Source: Pedobacter sp. MC2016-14 (lineage in GTDB: Bacteria > Bacteroidota > Bacteroidia > Sphingobacteriales > Sphingobacteriaceae). Taken from it: a DNA stretch of 64,000 nt. The stretch is taken from assembly GCF_020991475.1 (NCBI RefSeq), contig NZ_JAJMPA010000001.1, positions 558,001 to 622,000 on the forward strand. The letters run 5' to 3'. Shown piece by piece: positions 42,072 through 51,387 of this stretch (position 1 is its first letter; the number at the start of each line of letters is the position of its first letter). The notes beneath the pieces were generated by a model, which was not told where the DNA came from, searched no databases, and saw nothing but the letters and a program-made list of their open reading frames with translations. The position numbers and the translations under genes are program-made.

Positions 42072-43067
42072 TTAATCTAATATATATGGATAGTCTGTTT
42101 GTACGTAAACATCTTTGTACAATTCAGCAGCTTCAGGCCATGGAGACTCTTCAGCAAATTTCACAGACTCATCAACAATCTGTTTAACTTTAGCCTCAAT
42201 TTCTTCAATCCATGCCTGATCAGCATATTTTTCCTGAAGTATAACTTCTCTAACAAGTTCAATAGGATCTTTAGCTTTGTATTCTTCCAGCTCCTCTTTA
42301 GTTCTGTATTTAGCAGGATCAGACATAGAGTGACCGCGGTAACGGTAAGTTCTCATTTCCAAAAAGGTTGGTCCTTCGCCATTACGTGCACGTTGCGCAG
42401 CTTCATCCATTGCATTGTGAACAGCAACCGGATCCATTCCGTCTACAGCAGCACAAGGCATGTCAAAACCTAAACCAATTTTATAAATATCTGTCATGTT
42501 TGTAGTACGCTCAACAGAAGTACCCATTGCATAACCATTGTTTTCGCAAACAAAAATCACTGGCAACTTCCATAACATCGCCATGTTAAATGCTTCATTG
42601 AGCGCGCCCTGACGAACAGCACCATCACCCATGTAACATACATTAAGATTTTTGGTACCCTTATATTTTTCAGCGAAAGCAATACCAGCACCCAGAGGAA
42701 TTTGACCGCCAACAATACCATGTCCGCCATAAAAGTTAAACTCTTTGCTAAACATGTGCATAGAACCACCTTTACCCTTAGAGCAACCAGTAGCTTTACC
42801 ATACATCTCTGCCATGATACTATTTGCACTTACTCCCTTTGCTAAAGCATGAGCATGATCGCGATATGCAGTAATCATAGAATCTTCAGGTTGCAATGCA
42901 GAGATTGCTCCCGCAACAACAGCTTCCTGGCCAATATATAAGTGACAAAACCCACGGATTTTTTGTTGTCCGTATAGTTGTCCTGTTTTCTCTTCGAACT
43001 TGCGCATCAGCAACATCGACTCAAACCACTTTAGATAGGTATCTTTATTAATTTCTACTGCACTCAT
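42072..43067 (-). CDS. pdhA: Pyruvate dehydrogenase E1 component, alpha subunit
   Basis: 331 residues, matching heterotetrameric E1 alpha. Thiamine diphosphate motif GDGAVRQGALNEAFNMAMLWKLPVIFVCENN is present, as are the phosphorylation-loop region TYRYRGHSMSDP and the GGHGIVGGQIPLGAGIA segment. Decarboxylates pyruvate with E1 beta, which is not encoded beside it. First gene of pdhA-pdhC. Start ATG 43067 with an exact promoter element at 43096-43103. Confidence 0.96.
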   Translation of the reverse strand: MSAVEINKDTYLKWFESMLLMRKFEEKTGQLYGQQKIRGFCHLYIGQEAVVAGAISALQPEDSMITAYRDHAHALAKGVSANSIMAEMYGKATGCSKGKGGSMHMFSKEFNFYGGHGIVGGQIPLGAGIAFAEKYKGTKNLNVCYMGDGAVRQGALNEAFNMAMLWKLPVIFVCENNGYAMGTSVERTTNMTDIYKIGLGFDMPCAAVDGMDPVAVHNAMDEAAQRARNGEGPTFLEMRTYRYRGHSMSDPAKYRTKEELEEYKAKDPIELVREVILQEKYADQAWIEEIEAKVKQIVDESVKFAEESPWPEAAELYKDVYVQTDYPYILD

Positions 43068-43095
43068 TTTTGGGTGTTGATTTATTTTATGAGAG

Positions 43096-43103
43096 CAAAT
43101 CTA
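43096..43103 (-). promoter_or_regulatory. Promoter -7 element of pdhA-pdhC
   Basis: Reverse-strand TAGATTTG fits TAnnTTTG; leader about 26 nt. Confidence 0.5.
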
Positions 43104-43227
43104 GTTTTTTATTGTAATATATGGAAGAAATACCTGTAAAATGCATGGTATCTTTACGAAGAGATTTAACATGCCACTCAAATAGCGCTAAAAATTGTGG
43201 AAAACTTTAGAAAATAGCAGAATGACA

Positions 43228-43259
43228 TTTGGAATACACTACAAATTTACATAGTTTTG
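43228..43259 (+). promoter_or_regulatory. Full -33/-7 promoter of the NlpC/P60 gene
   Basis: TTTG at 43228-43231, a 20-nt spacer and TAGTTTTG at 43252-43259: both elements of the Bacteroidetes consensus at proper spacing. Leader about 70 nt. Confidence 0.65.
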
Positions 43260-43330
43260 AAAACGAACAATAAGCCTTAGGGGCGTACGTTTAAGTGTAA
43301 GTGCCTATTACCCAAACTTAATAGTATAAC

Positions 43331-43885
43331 ATGATAAAAAAGTTTTTGTTTTCTACATTCATCGTTTTGTGCAGCCTAAGTGCCCTACAAGCCCAAAACA
43401 AATCAAAAGAAACCAATAAATTAGAAGATCCTGACAACTTAGCCTCTCAATATTTCTCCCAGGTAATGGGCGTTGCAGTAGACGCAACATCAAACCTTAA
43501 GCTTTACAAATTTATATACGAATGGATAGGAACACCTTACCGTTTTGGTGGAAACACCAAACAAGGGGTTGATTGTTCGGCATTTACCAAAGCTATATAT
43601 GATAAAGTTTTCAACACTACCATCCTTCGTAATTCCAGAGATATCTTCAGCATGGTAGATCCATTACCTAAAGATGAGTTGAAAGAAGGAGACCTGGTAT
43701 TTTTCAAAATCAAAAGTCGCAGCATTACGCATATCGGTATTTACCTTGGCGATAATCGCTTTGCGCATGCATCCTCTTCAAGGGGAGTAGTGATCAGCAA
43801 CCTTAATGAGCCTTATTATTCGCGCTATTTTTATAAAGGCGGACGAATTCTTGACGGCGTAAAGAAAGAGCTGATAGAAGAATAG
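43331..43885 (+). CDS. Secreted NlpC/P60 cysteine peptidase (peptidoglycan hydrolase)
   Basis: 184 residues with a signal peptide (1-21). The catalytic Cys82 is in GVDCSAFTKAIYD; His134 is in THIGIYLGDN and a third polar residue follows near His146 (RFAHASSSRGV). The family cuts gamma-D-Glu-meso-DAP or similar bonds in stem peptides. Twenty-one nt before the CapA-like gene, so probably one transcript with an envelope role. Confidence 0.94.
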   Translation: MIKKFLFSTFIVLCSLSALQAQNKSKETNKLEDPDNLASQYFSQVMGVAVDATSNLKLYKFIYEWIGTPYRFGGNTKQGVDCSAFTKAIYDKVFNTTILRNSRDIFSMVDPLPKDELKEGDLVFFKIKSRSITHIGIYLGDNRFAHASSSRGVVISNLNEPYYSRYFYKGGRILDGVKKELIEE

Positions 43886-43906
43886 GTAGTTAAAAACCCT
43901 TTTTAT

Positions 43907-45010
43907 ATGAAATTGTACAGCCTGGGCATATTGGGTTTTATTACCCTCATTATTTTGCTGCGCTGTGCCGGAAGCACTGCAAATGTATCTTCAGCAGAAG
44001 TTCCGTTTCCACAAGCCAAAGACTCACTAACTAACGATACCCTTTCTATCACCGCAGTTGGTGACATCATGATCGGTTCGGCATACCCTTCCAAATCAAA
44101 CCTACCCAAAGATGCGGCAGGCAGTTTTAAAAATGTAGCCTCCTATTTAACGGGTGATATCGTTTTCGGAAATCTTGAAGGTTGTTTTCTCAATCAGGGT
44201 AAATCCACCAAATGTAAAGACACACTAGGCAACAGCTGTTTTGCCTTCCGCATGCCCGAGCATTACGCTGGCATATACAAGGCAGCCGGGTTTAATGTGC
44301 TAAGTGTTGCCAATAACCATGTAGGTGATTTCGGCCTCAAGGGGCGTAAACGCAGTACAGAAATACTAGACTCTTTAAATATTAACTATGCTGGGCTGGT
44401 GAGCCATCCTTATATATTATTTACGATAGACAGCGTGAGGTATGGTTTCTGTGCTTTTGCACCTAATGAAAATACCGTAAGCATTAATAACCTGGACAGC
44501 GCAACAAAAATCGTATCCTTTCTTAAACAGCAGGCAGATATTGTCATCGTTTCTTTTCATGGAGGTGCAGAAGGAGCGAAATATGAACACGTAACCCGCA
44601 AAAAGGAAATATTTTACCAGGAAAACCGTGGTAACGTTTACGCTTTTGCACATGCGGTAATAGATGCTGGTGCAGATGTAGTACTAGGGCATGGCCCACA
44701 CGTTACCCGTGCCGTAGAGGTTTATAAAAAGAAATTTATCACTTACAGCATGGGTAACTTTTGCACTTATGGGATGTTTAGCCTTAAAGGCGCTAACGGA
44801 TTTGCACCTTTGCTACAATTGAAAATCAATACAAAAGGCGACTTCATTTCTGCCGAAGTGATCTCCGTAAAACAGGATAAGATCAACCACCTCACTTTAG
44901 ATCCCGGATTTACCGCCTTTAAAAAGATAACTGATTTGACCAATGCAGATTTCCCCAATCACGGGCTTACATTTACCGAGAACAGGTTTATAAAAATCCA
45001 AGAAAATTAA
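43907..45010 (+). CDS. CapA/PgsA-family metallophosphoesterase-like lipoprotein
   Basis: 367 residues. A signal with lipobox-like LLRC (Cys20) is followed by the CapA fold: AVGDIMIGS, VFGNLEGCF, SVANNHVGDFG, SFHGGAE and GHGPHVTRAVE, the metal-binding blocks of the PGA_cap domain (PF09587). In Bacillus, CapA/PgsA supports poly-gamma-glutamate synthesis or export; stand-alone copies like this one have no proven role. No pgsBC genes are present. Ends with a 4-nt tail-to-tail overlap on the small membrane protein gene. Confidence 0.9.
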   Translation: MKLYSLGILGFITLIILLRCAGSTANVSSAEVPFPQAKDSLTNDTLSITAVGDIMIGSAYPSKSNLPKDAAGSFKNVASYLTGDIVFGNLEGCFLNQGKSTKCKDTLGNSCFAFRMPEHYAGIYKAAGFNVLSVANNHVGDFGLKGRKRSTEILDSLNINYAGLVSHPYILFTIDSVRYGFCAFAPNENTVSINNLDSATKIVSFLKQQADIVIVSFHGGAEGAKYEHVTRKKEIFYQENRGNVYAFAHAVIDAGADVVLGHGPHVTRAVEVYKKKFITYSMGNFCTYGMFSLKGANGFAPLLQLKINTKGDFISAEVISVKQDKINHLTLDPGFTAFKKITDLTNADFPNHGLTFTENRFIKIQEN

Positions 45011-45192
45011 GCCTCATCTTTTGTGTTTTTAACCAGGCCTACACCGGTAAAGAAAAAGATTAACCCAATTATTCCGTAAACAATTAATGGCGTATAACTA
45101 ACCTGCTGTTTAGTGAAGCCATAACCGGCATAAATAAGCCCAATAATCCCTAAAATAGTCAGGATAGTTCCAAAAGTACGTTTTACATTCAT
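45007..45192 (-). CDS. Small two-helix membrane protein, 61 residues
   Basis: Two clear transmembrane helices (about 6-24 and 36-54) joined by a short loop containing KQQVSYTPLIVYG, with a charged C-terminus (KNTKDEA). The opening MNVKRTFGTILTILGIIGLIYAG resembles small membrane proteins common in Bacteroidetes; no function is known to me. It is compact, hydrophobic in a regular pattern and lies in the expected gap between CapA and the SPFH gene, which makes a shadow ORF unlikely. Confidence 0.75.
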   Translation of the reverse strand: MNVKRTFGTILTILGIIGLIYAGYGFTKQQVSYTPLIVYGIIGLIFFFTGVGLVKNTKDEA

Positions 45193-45302
45193 GATAGTTG
45201 TTTTATATACTATGATATAAACAATATCTATGCCGCATTACGCAATTATTATTTAAGGATAAACCTACAATTTTCCATACCTTCATTCAAAAAACAACTC
45301 TT

Positions 45303-46235
45303 ATGAACAATCTCCTTATTATTCTACTAGTTATTGCGGTCATCGTCCTGATCAGCTCATTTGTAACCGTAAAGCAGGGAACCATTGCCGTGACTACCAT
45401 TTTCGGAAAATACAACCGTCAGCTAAGTCCTGGTTTAAACCTTAAAATTCCACTTGTAGAGCTGATTTACTCCAGAATTTCCATACAAAACAGATCAGTA
45501 GAACTTTCCTTTCAGGCAGTAACACAAGACCAGGCAAATGTTTACTTTAAAGCCATGCTGCTTTACTCAGTATTAAACCATGATGAGGAAACCATCAAAA
45601 ACGTAGCATTTAAGTTTGTAGACTCCAACAATCTAATGCAGGCACTGATCCGTACTATTGAGGGTTCAATCCGGGCATATGTGGCTACTCAAAAACAGGC
45701 CAATGTACTGGCCCAGAGAAATGAAATTGTACTACATGTAAAGGAACAAATAGACCTGGTTTTAGAAAGCTGGGGGTATCACCTTCAAGATTTGCAACTG
45801 AATGACATTACCTTCGATGAAGAAATCATGCGCTCCATGAGCAGGGTAGTTGCATCAAATAATTTGAAAGCAGCAGCGGAGAATGAAGGACAGGCTTTAT
45901 TAATTACCAAAACAAAAGGAGCAGAAGCGGATGGTAATGCCATCAAAATTGCCGCAGCAGCCGAAAGAGAAGCCGCCCAACTGCGTGGTCAGGGTATTGC
46001 CCTGTTTCGTGCCGAAGTTGCGCACGGTATGACCAAGGCCGCACAGGAAATGGAACAAGCCAATCTTGATATTTCGGTAATCCTCTTTACCATGTGGACA
46101 GAATCCATCAAACATTTTGCAGAAAACAGTGATGGTAACGTAATTTTTCTGGACGGATCAACAGAGGGTATGAACAAAACCATGAAAGAGATGATGTCCA
46201 TGCAAATTGAAAAGAATACAAAAAAATCTTCCTGA
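45303..46235 (+). CDS. SPFH/Band-7 domain membrane protein (slipin/prohibitin-like)
   Basis: 310 residues. One N-terminal transmembrane helix (3-22) is followed by the SPFH domain (about 25-200: VKQGTIAVTTIFGKYNRQLSPGLNLKIPL) and then an Ala/Glu-rich coiled coil (about 195-245). Such proteins oligomerise in the inner membrane and organise proteases or lipid domains. No NfeD or HflC partner is adjacent. Confidence 0.92.
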   Translation: MNNLLIILLVIAVIVLISSFVTVKQGTIAVTTIFGKYNRQLSPGLNLKIPLVELIYSRISIQNRSVELSFQAVTQDQANVYFKAMLLYSVLNHDEETIKNVAFKFVDSNNLMQALIRTIEGSIRAYVATQKQANVLAQRNEIVLHVKEQIDLVLESWGYHLQDLQLNDITFDEEIMRSMSRVVASNNLKAAAENEGQALLITKTKGAEADGNAIKIAAAAEREAAQLRGQGIALFRAEVAHGMTKAAQEMEQANLDISVILFTMWTESIKHFAENSDGNVIFLDGSTEGMNKTMKEMMSMQIEKNTKKSS

Positions 46236-46246
46236 TAAAAGGACAT

Positions 46247-46286
46247 AAAAAAAGCAGGGCCGCCTATGGATGTCCTGCTTTTTTTT
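46247..46286. terminator. Bidirectional terminator between the SPFH and tail-specific protease genes
   Basis: Stem AAAAAAAGCAGG / CCTGCTTTTTTT with an internal bulge, T-runs on both strands, between convergent genes. Confidence 0.9.
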
Positions 46287-46300
46287 ATGCTTTACACAAT

Positions 46301-48448
46301 TTATTTCTTACTCATTTGCATCAAATCTGCCATTACTTTTAAGCTCTCATCTTCCACAAAATCATAACCCTCTTCCTTGGTGATTTTATCTCCTTTTTTA
46401 ACAGGTGCCAAACCCCTTACTTTTCTAAGCTCGTTAGTTTTAGCCAGGTTTTTCGCTTCCGCTGCATCCCGTTCTGCTTTAAGTTTAGCCTCATTTAAAG
46501 AAACAGAAGTCTCACTATCTTTTTCCTTCAATTCAATAATATCCTGTTGTAGAATTTTATAGGCTAAAGAATTTGCCATCCGCTCATTATGAAGCTTAAG
46601 CAAGTTAGCTTTAACAGGATCAAGGTTGCTTACTTTAACAAAATCTGATGCAGCAATAGTATCCCATGGAAGGGCAGAAACTTCTGTATCTTCACCAATC
46701 TTGTCCATTGGATATACAGAAGGGAACGTAATATCAGGTATCACTCCTTTATGCTGCGTACTGCTTCCGTTAATGCGATAAAACTTAGCCATAGTCAGGT
46801 TAATCTGTCCAAGCTGTGGCGTAGTACCCTCTTTGCCAGCACCAGCAGCACCAACTTTACCTCTAACTAATGCAGCCAGTCTTTCCAGAACCGTTGGATT
46901 AACCAATCTGTTTAAGTCAATAGAAGATTGAACAGTACCTTTACCATACGTTTGAGTACCCAAAATGATTCCACGTCCGTAGTCCTGAATAGCACCAGCA
47001 AAAATTTCCGAAGCCGAAGCACTCAAGCGATCTACCATGACACCAAAAGGACCATCCCAGGCCACACCTGCGTTTGTATCCTCGCTCACGTCAACTTTTC
47101 CCTGCATATCCCTTACCTGAACTACTGGACCTTTATCAATAAATAACCCTGTCAAATCAATGGCCTCCATTAAAGAGCCGCCACCGTTTGAGCGAAGGTC
47201 CATTACAATGGCATCTACCTTATCCACACTTTTTAAAGTGTCAATCAGCAAACGGACATCTCTCGTTGTACTTTTATAATTAGGATCTCCAGCGTTTGCA
47301 GCTTTAAAATCAGCATAAAATGCAGGAACGCTAATGATCCCTATTTTGTAAGGCTTACCATTAGACTGAATTGTTTTAACCTCTTTTTTAGCAGACTGGT
47401 CTTCCATGATGATTTTTTCACGAACCAGTGCAATAATTACTGGTTTTGCAGACAGTTCCTGACCAGATGGGATGATCTTTAAGCGTACCGTAGTACCTTT
47501 TGGACCTTTTATTTTAGAAACCGAATTTTCCAGTCTCCAGCCAACAATATCTTCAAAATCACCATTTCCCTGTGCAACAGCAACAATCCTGTCTCCAGCA
47601 CTCAAAAGCTTGCTTTTAAAAGCAGGGCCACCCGGAATTACTTCTGCAATCTTAATGACCTCATTTTCCAGTTGCAACCTGGCACCAATTCCCTCAAATG
47701 AACGGGACATTTCCTCGTTAAACTCCTGTGCTTTTGCAGGCACAAAATAATTGGTATGCGGATCAATACTTTCTGTGAAAGCGTCCATCACGCTTTGAAA
47801 AACATCCTGATTATTTAGCTTAGCAAGTTGCGATTTCAGGTTATTGTATCGCTTAGTCAAGGTTTCAACATTCTTAGCTGCCGAAGTTCCGGCAATCTGA
47901 AGATTTACCAGCTCATATTTAACCCTTTTCTTCCAAAGATCGTTTAGCGCGGCCTGAGAAGCTGCCCAGGGCATTTTTTCACGGTCATACACATAAGAAT
48001 CATTTTGGTTAAAATCATATTTACCTTTTACCTGTACCAGCGAATAATCAATACCCTGGTTGTAGCGTTTTAAATAAACGTTAAAAATATAAAATACAGC
48101 ACTGAGGTCACCATTTCTAAAATCATCGTCAAGTGTAGTCCTGTATTTCTCAAAAGATGTAATATCTGAATTTAAAAAGTAAGACCTGGATGGATCAAGA
48201 GATTTAATATACTTATCAAGGATTACAGAAGATATAGAATCGTTGATTTTTATCCTTTTGTAATTGTAATTTTCGATAAGTGCTACCACTTCCTTACATA
48301 CCAGCCCTTGTTGTACATCAGGCATAATATTCGGAATGCCATCCACAACAGGTTGTGGTTTGGGTGCAGCAGTACATGCTAATACAGCCGCTGTAAAGGT
48401 TACCAATAATATTCTTTTCAACATCTCTTTAAACAATTTGAAATCCAT
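46301..48448 (-). CDS. prc: Tail-specific C-terminal processing peptidase (S41 family)
   Basis: 715 residues, the long Prc form. The N-terminal signal ends in LAC (lipobox), so it is probably a periplasmic lipoprotein. Regions in order: Prc N-terminal helical domain (about 30-230), PDZ (about 245-330, EGIGARLQLENEVIKI), S41 peptidase core with catalytic Ser in LSASASEIFAG and Lys in TYGKGTVQ, and a DUF3340-like C-terminal part. ATG at 48448 and ATG at 48424 (MLKRILLV) are both plausible; the latter gives a more typical lipoprotein signal. Degrades or trims envelope proteins from their C-termini. Confidence 0.93.
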   Translation of the reverse strand: MDFKLFKEMLKRILLVTFTAAVLACTAAPKPQPVVDGIPNIMPDVQQGLVCKEVVALIENYNYKRIKINDSISSVILDKYIKSLDPSRSYFLNSDITSFEKYRTTLDDDFRNGDLSAVFYIFNVYLKRYNQGIDYSLVQVKGKYDFNQNDSYVYDREKMPWAASQAALNDLWKKRVKYELVNLQIAGTSAAKNVETLTKRYNNLKSQLAKLNNQDVFQSVMDAFTESIDPHTNYFVPAKAQEFNEEMSRSFEGIGARLQLENEVIKIAEVIPGGPAFKSKLLSAGDRIVAVAQGNGDFEDIVGWRLENSVSKIKGPKGTTVRLKIIPSGQELSAKPVIIALVREKIIMEDQSAKKEVKTIQSNGKPYKIGIISVPAFYADFKAANAGDPNYKSTTRDVRLLIDTLKSVDKVDAIVMDLRSNGGGSLMEAIDLTGLFIDKGPVVQVRDMQGKVDVSEDTNAGVAWDGPFGVMVDRLSASASEIFAGAIQDYGRGIILGTQTYGKGTVQSSIDLNRLVNPTVLERLAALVRGKVGAAGAGKEGTTPQLGQINLTMAKFYRINGSSTQHKGVIPDITFPSVYPMDKIGEDTEVSALPWDTIAASDFVKVSNLDPVKANLLKLHNERMANSLAYKILQQDIIELKEKDSETSVSLNEAKLKAERDAAEAKNLAKTNELRKVRGLAPVKKGDKITKEEGYDFVEDESLKVMADLMQMSKK

Positions 48449-48488
48449 TTTTTTATAAACAACGAATATGATACCAATTTCTCAATAA

Positions 48489-48526
48489 ACAGAAAAGAGA
48501 CAGTATTATTACTGTCTCTTTTCTGT
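48489..48526. terminator. Long perfect hairpin, terminator of the TPR gene
   Basis: 17-bp perfect stem ACAGAAAAGAGACAGTA (48489-48505) with TACTGTCTCTTTTCTGT (48510-48526), 4-nt loop. It lies between the stop of the TPR gene and the start of prc, both on the minus strand. Confidence 0.8.
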
Positions 48527-48553
48527 AAACTTATCAAAGCTACTCAAAAAATG

Positions 48554-49234
48554 CTACTTTTTAAAAGACTGCTTCCCACTAATTAAACTTCTTGCATCTC
48601 TAATCTCCCGTTTAAATTGATTGATATTAGAATTTTTTGCCAGTAGTTCTATCCGGTTGATATCTTTTGTAGCCAGCTTATACTCCTTCCGCTTAATTTT
48701 TACGTTCATAATCCCCAATAGCGAGGCAATATAACTCGTATAATCTTTCAGTTGCTGTGCAAGTATCCCCTGCTGGGTGTAAAACCATAATGATTGCGTA
48801 AGTTTATTAGAAGCAAAATAGATTTTACCAAGTTGGCTATAGGCATTCATCTGCCCATTACGGCTTCCAATTTTCGAATAATTTTTAAGTGCAACATTTA
48901 ATACCACCTGCTCTGCCTCGGTGTAATGTTCCATTAAAAAATGAACGTGACTTAAACGCATCAGTGCCGAACCATAAAGCGCAAATTTTTTAGAACTGTT
49001 ATATTCAAATGCAGCCTTTCCAAATAATGTAAGTGCATCATTCAAATCGCCACGTTTTTCATTTTTGTCCGCTTCAGAAAAATAGTTGTTTCCATCTTCC
49101 TCATCCAATCCAGAAACGGCAATGGTAATGGCTCCGCTGCCAGCAGCAGACTCCTCCAGAGATAGAAAATTATTTTGAGCAAAAGCGAAGTTGCCACAAA
49201 AAAGAACAACAATGGTCAAATAAATTCTATACAT
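48554..49234 (-). CDS. Secreted tetratricopeptide-repeat protein
   Basis: 226 residues. A signal peptide (MYRIYLTIVVLFCGNFAFA) is followed by about four TPR-like helix pairs: NYFSEADKNEKRGDLNDALTLFGKA, ALMRLSHVHFLMEHYTEAEQVV, MNAYSQLGKIYFASNKLTQSLWF, and a final degenerate one. Periplasmic scaffold of unknown partner. Twenty nt after the isoaspartyl peptidase gene, but a promoter element right at its start suggests it can be expressed alone. Confidence 0.85.
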   Translation of the reverse strand: MYRIYLTIVVLFCGNFAFAQNNFLSLEESAAGSGAITIAVSGLDEEDGNNYFSEADKNEKRGDLNDALTLFGKAAFEYNSSKKFALYGSALMRLSHVHFLMEHYTEAEQVVLNVALKNYSKIGSRNGQMNAYSQLGKIYFASNKLTQSLWFYTQQGILAQQLKDYTSYIASLLGIMNVKIKRKEYKLATKDINRIELLAKNSNINQFKREIRDARSLISGKQSFKK

Positions 49235-49239
49235 GAAAA

Positions 49240-49247
49240 CAAAGGTA
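49240..49247 (-). promoter_or_regulatory. Promoter -7 element of the TPR gene
   Basis: Reverse-strand TACCTTTG fits TAnnTTTG and ends 6 nt before the ATG at 49234; nearly leaderless. Confidence 0.45.
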
Positions 49248-49254
49248 CAACAAT

Positions 49255-50097
49255 TTAGTTAAACACCTGTAAACTACCATCAAAAGCAGCCCACACCATG
49301 TATGGATGAGAATCTGCATGGTAAATTTCTCCCTGCGCGCTAATACCAATGATACCGGCAAAGCCACCTGTTTCCGCTAATTCCTTAAACGATTTATCCG
49401 TGGCTTCTTTGAGGGATGCGCCATCTGTAACCCTGGTTACAATTTTAGCAGCCAAAGCAGCACCCACAATGTCTTCTCCAATACCTGTACAGGATACCCC
49501 GGCAAATTTATTTGCAAAATTACCGGCAACAGTCGCAGAATCACTTACCCTGCCAACCATCTCAAGCCCCTTTCCCCCGGTAGAAGTTGCCGCCGCAAGG
49601 CTTCCAGCGCTATCCAGGGCCACGCAGCCTACAGTTCCTTTTCTGGATTCTACATCCAGTTTAGCCAGAAACTCTTTTTGCCTTTGAGGCGAAATGGAAT
49701 CAAAATAGCCAAACTTATTTTTGCGGGCAAAAGATAGTGCACCCGGACCACTGAGTACCTTATCCTCATAATCCAGCAACAATTCGGCAACCTTTATCGG
49801 ATTTTTAATCCTTTCAACATTGATAACGCCACTAAAACGATGGCTCTTGCCATCCATTACCGAAGCACTTAACCTTACTTTCCCGTCACTCTGAATCTGT
49901 GAGCCCCAACCTGCATTAAAAAGTTCATTATCTTCCAACAAACTCACCACATATATCACTGTTTCCAATGCCGTATGCGTTTTCAGGTACTCATATCCCT
50001 CGGTAACAATTGCAGACAAAGCATCTTGTTTCGCCTTTTTGGTTTCCTGATTCGTTAACGATTCGCTAAAAAATCCACCATGAATAATTAACTTCAT
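49255..50097 (-). CDS. iaaA: Isoaspartyl peptidase / L-asparaginase (Ntn-hydrolase)
   Basis: 280 residues. The proenzyme self-cleaves before Thr155 in KGTVGCVALD to expose the nucleophile; NAGWGSQI and the STGG and TGIGE segments line the active site. Such enzymes split beta-aspartyl dipeptides. It lies one base after the cyanophycinase gene in the same operon, which makes beta-Asp-Arg its most likely natural substrate, giving free Asp and Arg. No signal peptide, so cytosolic. Confidence 0.94.
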   Translation of the reverse strand: MKLIIHGGFFSESLTNQETKKAKQDALSAIVTEGYEYLKTHTALETVIYVVSLLEDNELFNAGWGSQIQSDGKVRLSASVMDGKSHRFSGVINVERIKNPIKVAELLLDYEDKVLSGPGALSFARKNKFGYFDSISPQRQKEFLAKLDVESRKGTVGCVALDSAGSLAAATSTGGKGLEMVGRVSDSATVAGNFANKFAGVSCTGIGEDIVGAALAAKIVTRVTDGASLKEATDKSFKELAETGGFAGIIGISAQGEIYHADSHPYMVWAAFDGSLQVFN

Positions 50098-50098
50098 A

Positions 50099-50974
50099 TT
50101 ATAAAACAGAAACAGCTTTAGGATGATGAATGGTTAACTGATGCTCCGTTAAATCATAAACATCACCATCACACATTACATGTACAATCATATTTTTTAT
50201 AGATACCGGCTGTCCCATCTCTACATCGGTCAGGTTAGTATCTGCCATGGTGCGCCCATCTACAAGGATCACCATTCCAGAACCAATAGCTTCCATTTTA
50301 TGACCTTCAGAAATGTATAACCCAGTATCCTCTCCAAGGCCTATTCCTAATATACCCGGATTACTGGCAGCAGCATACAACAAACGACCAATACGCCCTC
50401 GCTGCACAAAATGAGTATCTACTATTACACCGTCTATAAAACCCAAACCACCCGTAATCTTAACTTCCCCCTTCAACAAGGCGTCTTTACTACTCCCCTG
50501 GTAAATCATATTTTTAGAGCTCGCTGCCGCACCCGCAGAAGTTCCGGCAATCACTACTTCCTCATTATGATAATTGTAAAGCAAAATATCATGTATAGCA
50601 GTCCCACCAAAAATAGATGACAAGCGCAACTGATCACCACCCGTAAAAATAATTACCTCCGCAGCTTTTACACGGGCAACATTCTCTGGATTATTAGCCT
50701 GCTCACGACTGTTAATGTGTAATACACCAACATTGTGCACATCCAGTTGTGAGAAAGCTTTAATGTATTCTTCACCAACCTTTTCAGGGATGAGGGAAGC
50801 AGTAGTGATAATTTCAAATCTGGATTCCGTGTTTTTTACAGACTCAGTCGTGATTCTTTTAAGAATACCTCTCTCAAAAAAATTCATATTTTGAGGCAAT
50901 CCGAATTGAGTTTCCGTAAAACTTCCGGTATTTATTGCCCCCCCTATAATAATTAACTTTCCTTTTGGAGCCAT
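50099..50974 (-). CDS. cphB: Cyanophycinase
   Basis: 291 residues. S51-family serine peptidase with nucleophile Ser146 in AGTSAGAAAS and the IIGGAINTG and FTGGDQLRL segments at the active site. It hydrolyses cyanophycin to beta-Asp-Arg dipeptides. No signal peptide, so it acts on the intracellular polymer, unlike secreted CphE. Divergent from cphA across the 490-nt repeat region and upstream of iaaA. No exact -7 element was found for it. Confidence 0.95.
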   Translation of the reverse strand: MAPKGKLIIIGGAINTGSFTETQFGLPQNMNFFERGILKRITTESVKNTESRFEIITTASLIPEKVGEEYIKAFSQLDVHNVGVLHINSREQANNPENVARVKAAEVIIFTGGDQLRLSSIFGGTAIHDILLYNYHNEEVVIAGTSAGAAASSKNMIYQGSSKDALLKGEVKITGGLGFIDGVIVDTHFVQRGRIGRLLYAAASNPGILGIGLGEDTGLYISEGHKMEAIGSGMVILVDGRTMADTNLTDVEMGQPVSIKNMIVHVMCDGDVYDLTEHQLTIHHPKAVSVL

Positions 50975-51387
50975 ATGATCATTTTAGAAATCCAACAAAT
51001 TCAAAATAACGATTTTTTTATGAATTCTACACCTTAAATTAACCTCACCTATGTAAATTCACATTCTTTTACTAGTTTTATGAACAAATCAGACCAATAC
51101 TGAAAGCCTCCGGAAACCACCATGATTATTTGCGCCACCATACCATGAATGCACAACTCATGATCGCTTCCAACTATAAAAATAAATACATACACTGATA
51201 AAGCCCATCATGGTTATTCTCATTGCAATAGGAAGAATAAGCAGAACCATGACCGCTTCATTACATTAAAAAATAAATATATAAACTAATGAACCCGTCA
51301 TGATTATTCAACTATAAATAATGAATAACCAAATCTTGATCGCTTCATTACCACTAAAAGATAAACATATAACCCAATGAAACCGTC

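Noticed and set aside
43907..45010. Capsule or poly-gamma-glutamate biosynthesis locus
   Set aside because: Only the CapA-like phosphoesterase is present; ligase and export partners (CapB/CapC) are absent.
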